From Bacteroidales bacterium (GTDB lineage Bacteria > Bacteroidota > Bacteroidia > Bacteroidales > DTU049), in the NCBI GenBank assembly GCA_018432645.1, contig JAHDSP010000267.1:1-6228 (forward strand): a DNA stretch of 6,228 nt, given 5' to 3'. This document shows, piece after piece, positions 4,806-6,228 of the stretch (its first letter is position 1; each line of letters starts with the position of its first letter). Under the pieces are notes generated by a model. That model ran no database searches. It saw only the letters and a program-made list of their open reading frames with translations, and was not told the origin of the DNA. The position numbers were made by a program, and so were the translations under genes.

Positions 4806-6167
4806 CTACTCTTTTACAAATTTTTTAGTAATATTATTTTGATTATTAGCTATTCTGATGAAATACATACCTGCTGGCAATTGCGATATATCTATTCGCA
4901 TTTGAGATGCATTATTAGTGCACTCTGTGCTAATCACACTCTGACCTTTAATAGTGTATATTTCTATTTTAAGATTTTCGTTAATTGTTGTATTAATTAT
5001 TAAATAATCGGTAGCTGGATTAGGATAAATTGAAACATTATAATTATCAGTGACCTCATTAATACCAGTAATATCTGAATAATAAAATATATATTTCATA
5101 TCAAGTACAAAATCGCTACCATCATAATAATAATAAAAGTAAGATAATATTGGATTATTAGATTCGATATCAAAATTATTAGGGACTAAAACATTATCAA
5201 TAGAAACCGTTAAATCATAAGTGAATTCATATTTAGAATCAAATATCCAGCTATTTGTACTTGTATCCCAATAACTCGTAATTTCATAGATTATATTATT
5301 ATTAGCATCATAAGTGTATTCATATTTAAAATCAAATATCCAGCTATTTGTACTTGTATCCCAATAACTAAAAATTTCAGAGGTTAAATTATTATTAGCA
5401 TCATAAGTGTATTCATCTTTAGAATCAAATATCCAGCTATTTGTACTTGTATCCCACTCACTATAAATTTCAGAGATTACATTATTATTATCATCATAAG
5501 TGTATTCATATTTAGAACTAAATATCCAGCTATTTGTACTTGTATCCCACCTACTATAAATTTCAGAGATTACATTATTATTATCATCATAAGTGTATTC
5601 ATATTTATAATAATATATCCAGTTATTTGTACTTGTATCCCACTCACTATAAATTTCAGAGGTTAAATTATTATTAACATCATAAGTGTATTCATTTTTA
5701 TAATAATATATCCAGCTATTTGTAATTGTATCCCAATTACTATAAATTTTAGATGTTACATTATTATTAGTATCATAAGTGTATTCATCTTCAGAATCAA
5801 ATATCCAGCTATTTGTAATTGTATCCCACTCACTATAAATTTCAGAGGTTACATTATTATTAGTGTTATAGGTGAATTCATACAATCTATAAGTCAGAAA
5901 TTGTGCAGATACACTATCATAATCATAACTTACAATGCTATCAAGTTTTTTAGTATAAACATTTGTTTCTTTCAAATGCAGCTGTATGTCTTTAATATCT
6001 ATTTTATTAGATGAAAAAGGTGTGTGGTTTTCTTTCTGTAATTCAGTTTTCTGCTGATGTTTTTTGTTTTCTAAAAATTTATTATTGAAATTTTTAGAAT
6101 TTTGTCCGTTTACAATAAATAAAATACCTATTGTTACGATTACTGATAAAACAAATTGTTTTTTCAT
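4806..6167 (-). CDS. Secreted 31-residue-repeat protein with T9SS type A sorting domain, function unknown
   Basis: This 453-residue protein is predicted to be exported by Sec and then carried across the outer membrane by the type IX system, to be released or anchored on the surface. Residues 1-21 form a signal peptide (Lys-Lys, hydrophobic core FVLSVIVTIGILFIV, cleavage probably after Gly21 to leave Gln22, a common Bacteroidota mature N-terminus). A charged linker covers 22-70. Seven 31-residue repeats fill 97-313, with degenerate units at about 75-96 and 346-364. Residues 375-453 are the sorting domain: IYPNPATDYL (380-389), IDISQLPAGMYFIRI (425-439) and the basic end KKFVKE. The repeat core YTYDxNNNxTSEI resembles Rhs/YD repeats, but the 31-residue period and the WDTSTNSWIF half do not match them closely. 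No catalytic motif is visible, and the only Cys is 416. A binding or adhesive surface role is a guess. The ATG is preceded by an A-rich leader and a -7 box; the stop is TAG, with a second stop in frame at some distance not checked. Confidence 0.9.
   Translation of the reverse strand: MKKQFVLSVIVTIGILFIVNGQNSKNFNNKFLENKKHQQKTELQKENHTPFSSNKIDIKDIQLHLKETNVYTKKLDSIVSYDYDSVSAQFLTYRLYEFTYNTNNNVTSEIYSEWDTITNSWIFDSEDEYTYDTNNNVTSKIYSNWDTITNSWIYYYKNEYTYDVNNNLTSEIYSEWDTSTNNWIYYYKYEYTYDDNNNVISEIYSRWDTSTNSWIFSSKYEYTYDDNNNVISEIYSEWDTSTNSWIFDSKDEYTYDANNNLTSEIFSYWDTSTNSWIFDFKYEYTYDANNNIIYEITSYWDTSTNSWIFDSKYEFTYDLTVSIDNVLVPNNFDIESNNPILSYFYYYYDGSDFVLDMKYIFYYSDITGINEVTDNYNVSIYPNPATDYLIINTTINENLKIEIYTIKGQSVISTECTNNASQMRIDISQLPAGMYFIRIANNQNNITKKFVKE
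5229..5879 (-). repeat. Seven in-frame 93-bp tandem repeats within the secreted-protein gene
   Basis: Units lie at 5787-5879, 5694-5786, 5601-5693, 5508-5600, 5415-5507, 5322-5414 and 5229-5321, each exactly 93 bases (31 codons) with no indels. Each encodes E-Y/F-T-Y-D/N-x-NNN, then a T/I-S-E-I-Y-S-like stretch, then W-D-T-S/I-T-N-S/N-W-I-F/Y. The best conserved DNA is the block encoding WDTSTNSW. By eye, units 4 and 5 differ at about 5 of 93 bases and units 6 and 7 at about 7. Units 1 and 2 share ITN where the rest have STN. The period keeps the frame when copies are gained or lost. Confidence 0.97.
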
Positions 6168-6192
6168 AATTTTTTGTTTTTTGATGATTAAG

Positions 6193-6200
6193 CAAAATTA
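6193..6200 (-). promoter_or_regulatory. -7 promoter box of the secreted-protein gene
   Basis: The minus strand carries TAATTTTG at 6200-6193, identical to the rpsL operon -7 box and also followed by C. It sits 25 bases before the ATG and would give a leader of about 20 bases, A-rich near the start codon (CAAAAAACAAAAAATT). No -33 TTTG lies 19-21 bases upstream; a TG at 6228-6227 is too far, at the window edge. The call rests on the -7 match and its position only. Confidence 0.5.
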
Positions 6201-6228
6201 CATATTTATTTTGATAAATTGTTTTTCA

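Noticed and set aside
4794..5003. Plus-strand open frame of 69 codons opposite the T9SS sorting domain
   Set aside because: Its hydrophobic Phe/Ile/Tyr-rich look comes from the complement of Asn/Lys/Glu codons, and the minus-strand frame has a clear domain.
5229..5879. Rhs/YD toxin-type polymorphic protein
   Set aside because: The YTYDxNNN core is similar, but there is no Rhs core shell motif, no C-terminal toxin and a different period; the C-terminus is a T9SS signal.

Overview
The window looks like a low-GC member of the Bacteroidota. Three lines of evidence agree. The ribosomal proteins read closest to Bacteroidota versions (from memory, without alignment). The large gene at the right end carries a type IX secretion (T9SS) C-terminal sorting domain, which is essentially restricted to this phylum. 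The two promoter candidates fit the Bacteroidota pattern (-7 box TAnnTTTG, -33 box TTTG) rather than sigma70, and most genes start after A/T-rich leaders without a Shine-Dalgarno (SD) sequence. I cannot place it below phylum level.

Layout: every convincing gene is on the minus strand, so transcription runs right to left. Positions 4185 to 1 hold a compact translation operon in the order rpsL (S12), rpsG (S7), fusA (EF-G), rpsJ (S10), rplC (L3) and rplD (L4, cut by the window edge). This is the str operon fused directly to the start of the S10 operon, without tuf. Gaps are 6 to 17 bases, and rplC and rplD overlap by 10. A good promoter lies at 4218-4249, with a run of about 10-bp-phased A-tracts directly upstream of it. 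rplC alone has a textbook SD.

Positions 4186-4805 (620 bases) contain no gene I can support, but they are structured. From left to right they hold the rpsL promoter and A-tracts, an 8/7/8-bp minisatellite (4400-4498), an imperfect 21-bp duplication (4570-4611), and three hairpins (4687-4705, 4716-4752, 4766-4790). From 4352 to 4618 the plus strand has only four C against about 57 G. An RNA made from the minus strand would therefore be G-poor and C-containing there, as expected of a Rho loading region.

Positions 4806-6167 encode a 453-residue secreted protein: signal peptide, seven near-identical 31-residue Tyr/Asn/Trp-rich repeats flanked by degenerate ones, and a T9SS type A sorting domain. 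Its function is not known to me.

The operon genes all serve translation: S12 and S7 in the small subunit, EF-G for translocation, S10 also as NusE in antitermination, and L3 and L4 as early 50S assembly proteins. The surface protein is an independent unit upstream. The intergenic hairpins and the G-poor tract probably insulate the ribosomal operon from it. I see no strong evidence of a wholly new system. The best leads are the lone perfect SD before rplC, the organised intergenic repeats and the expanding secreted repeat protein.
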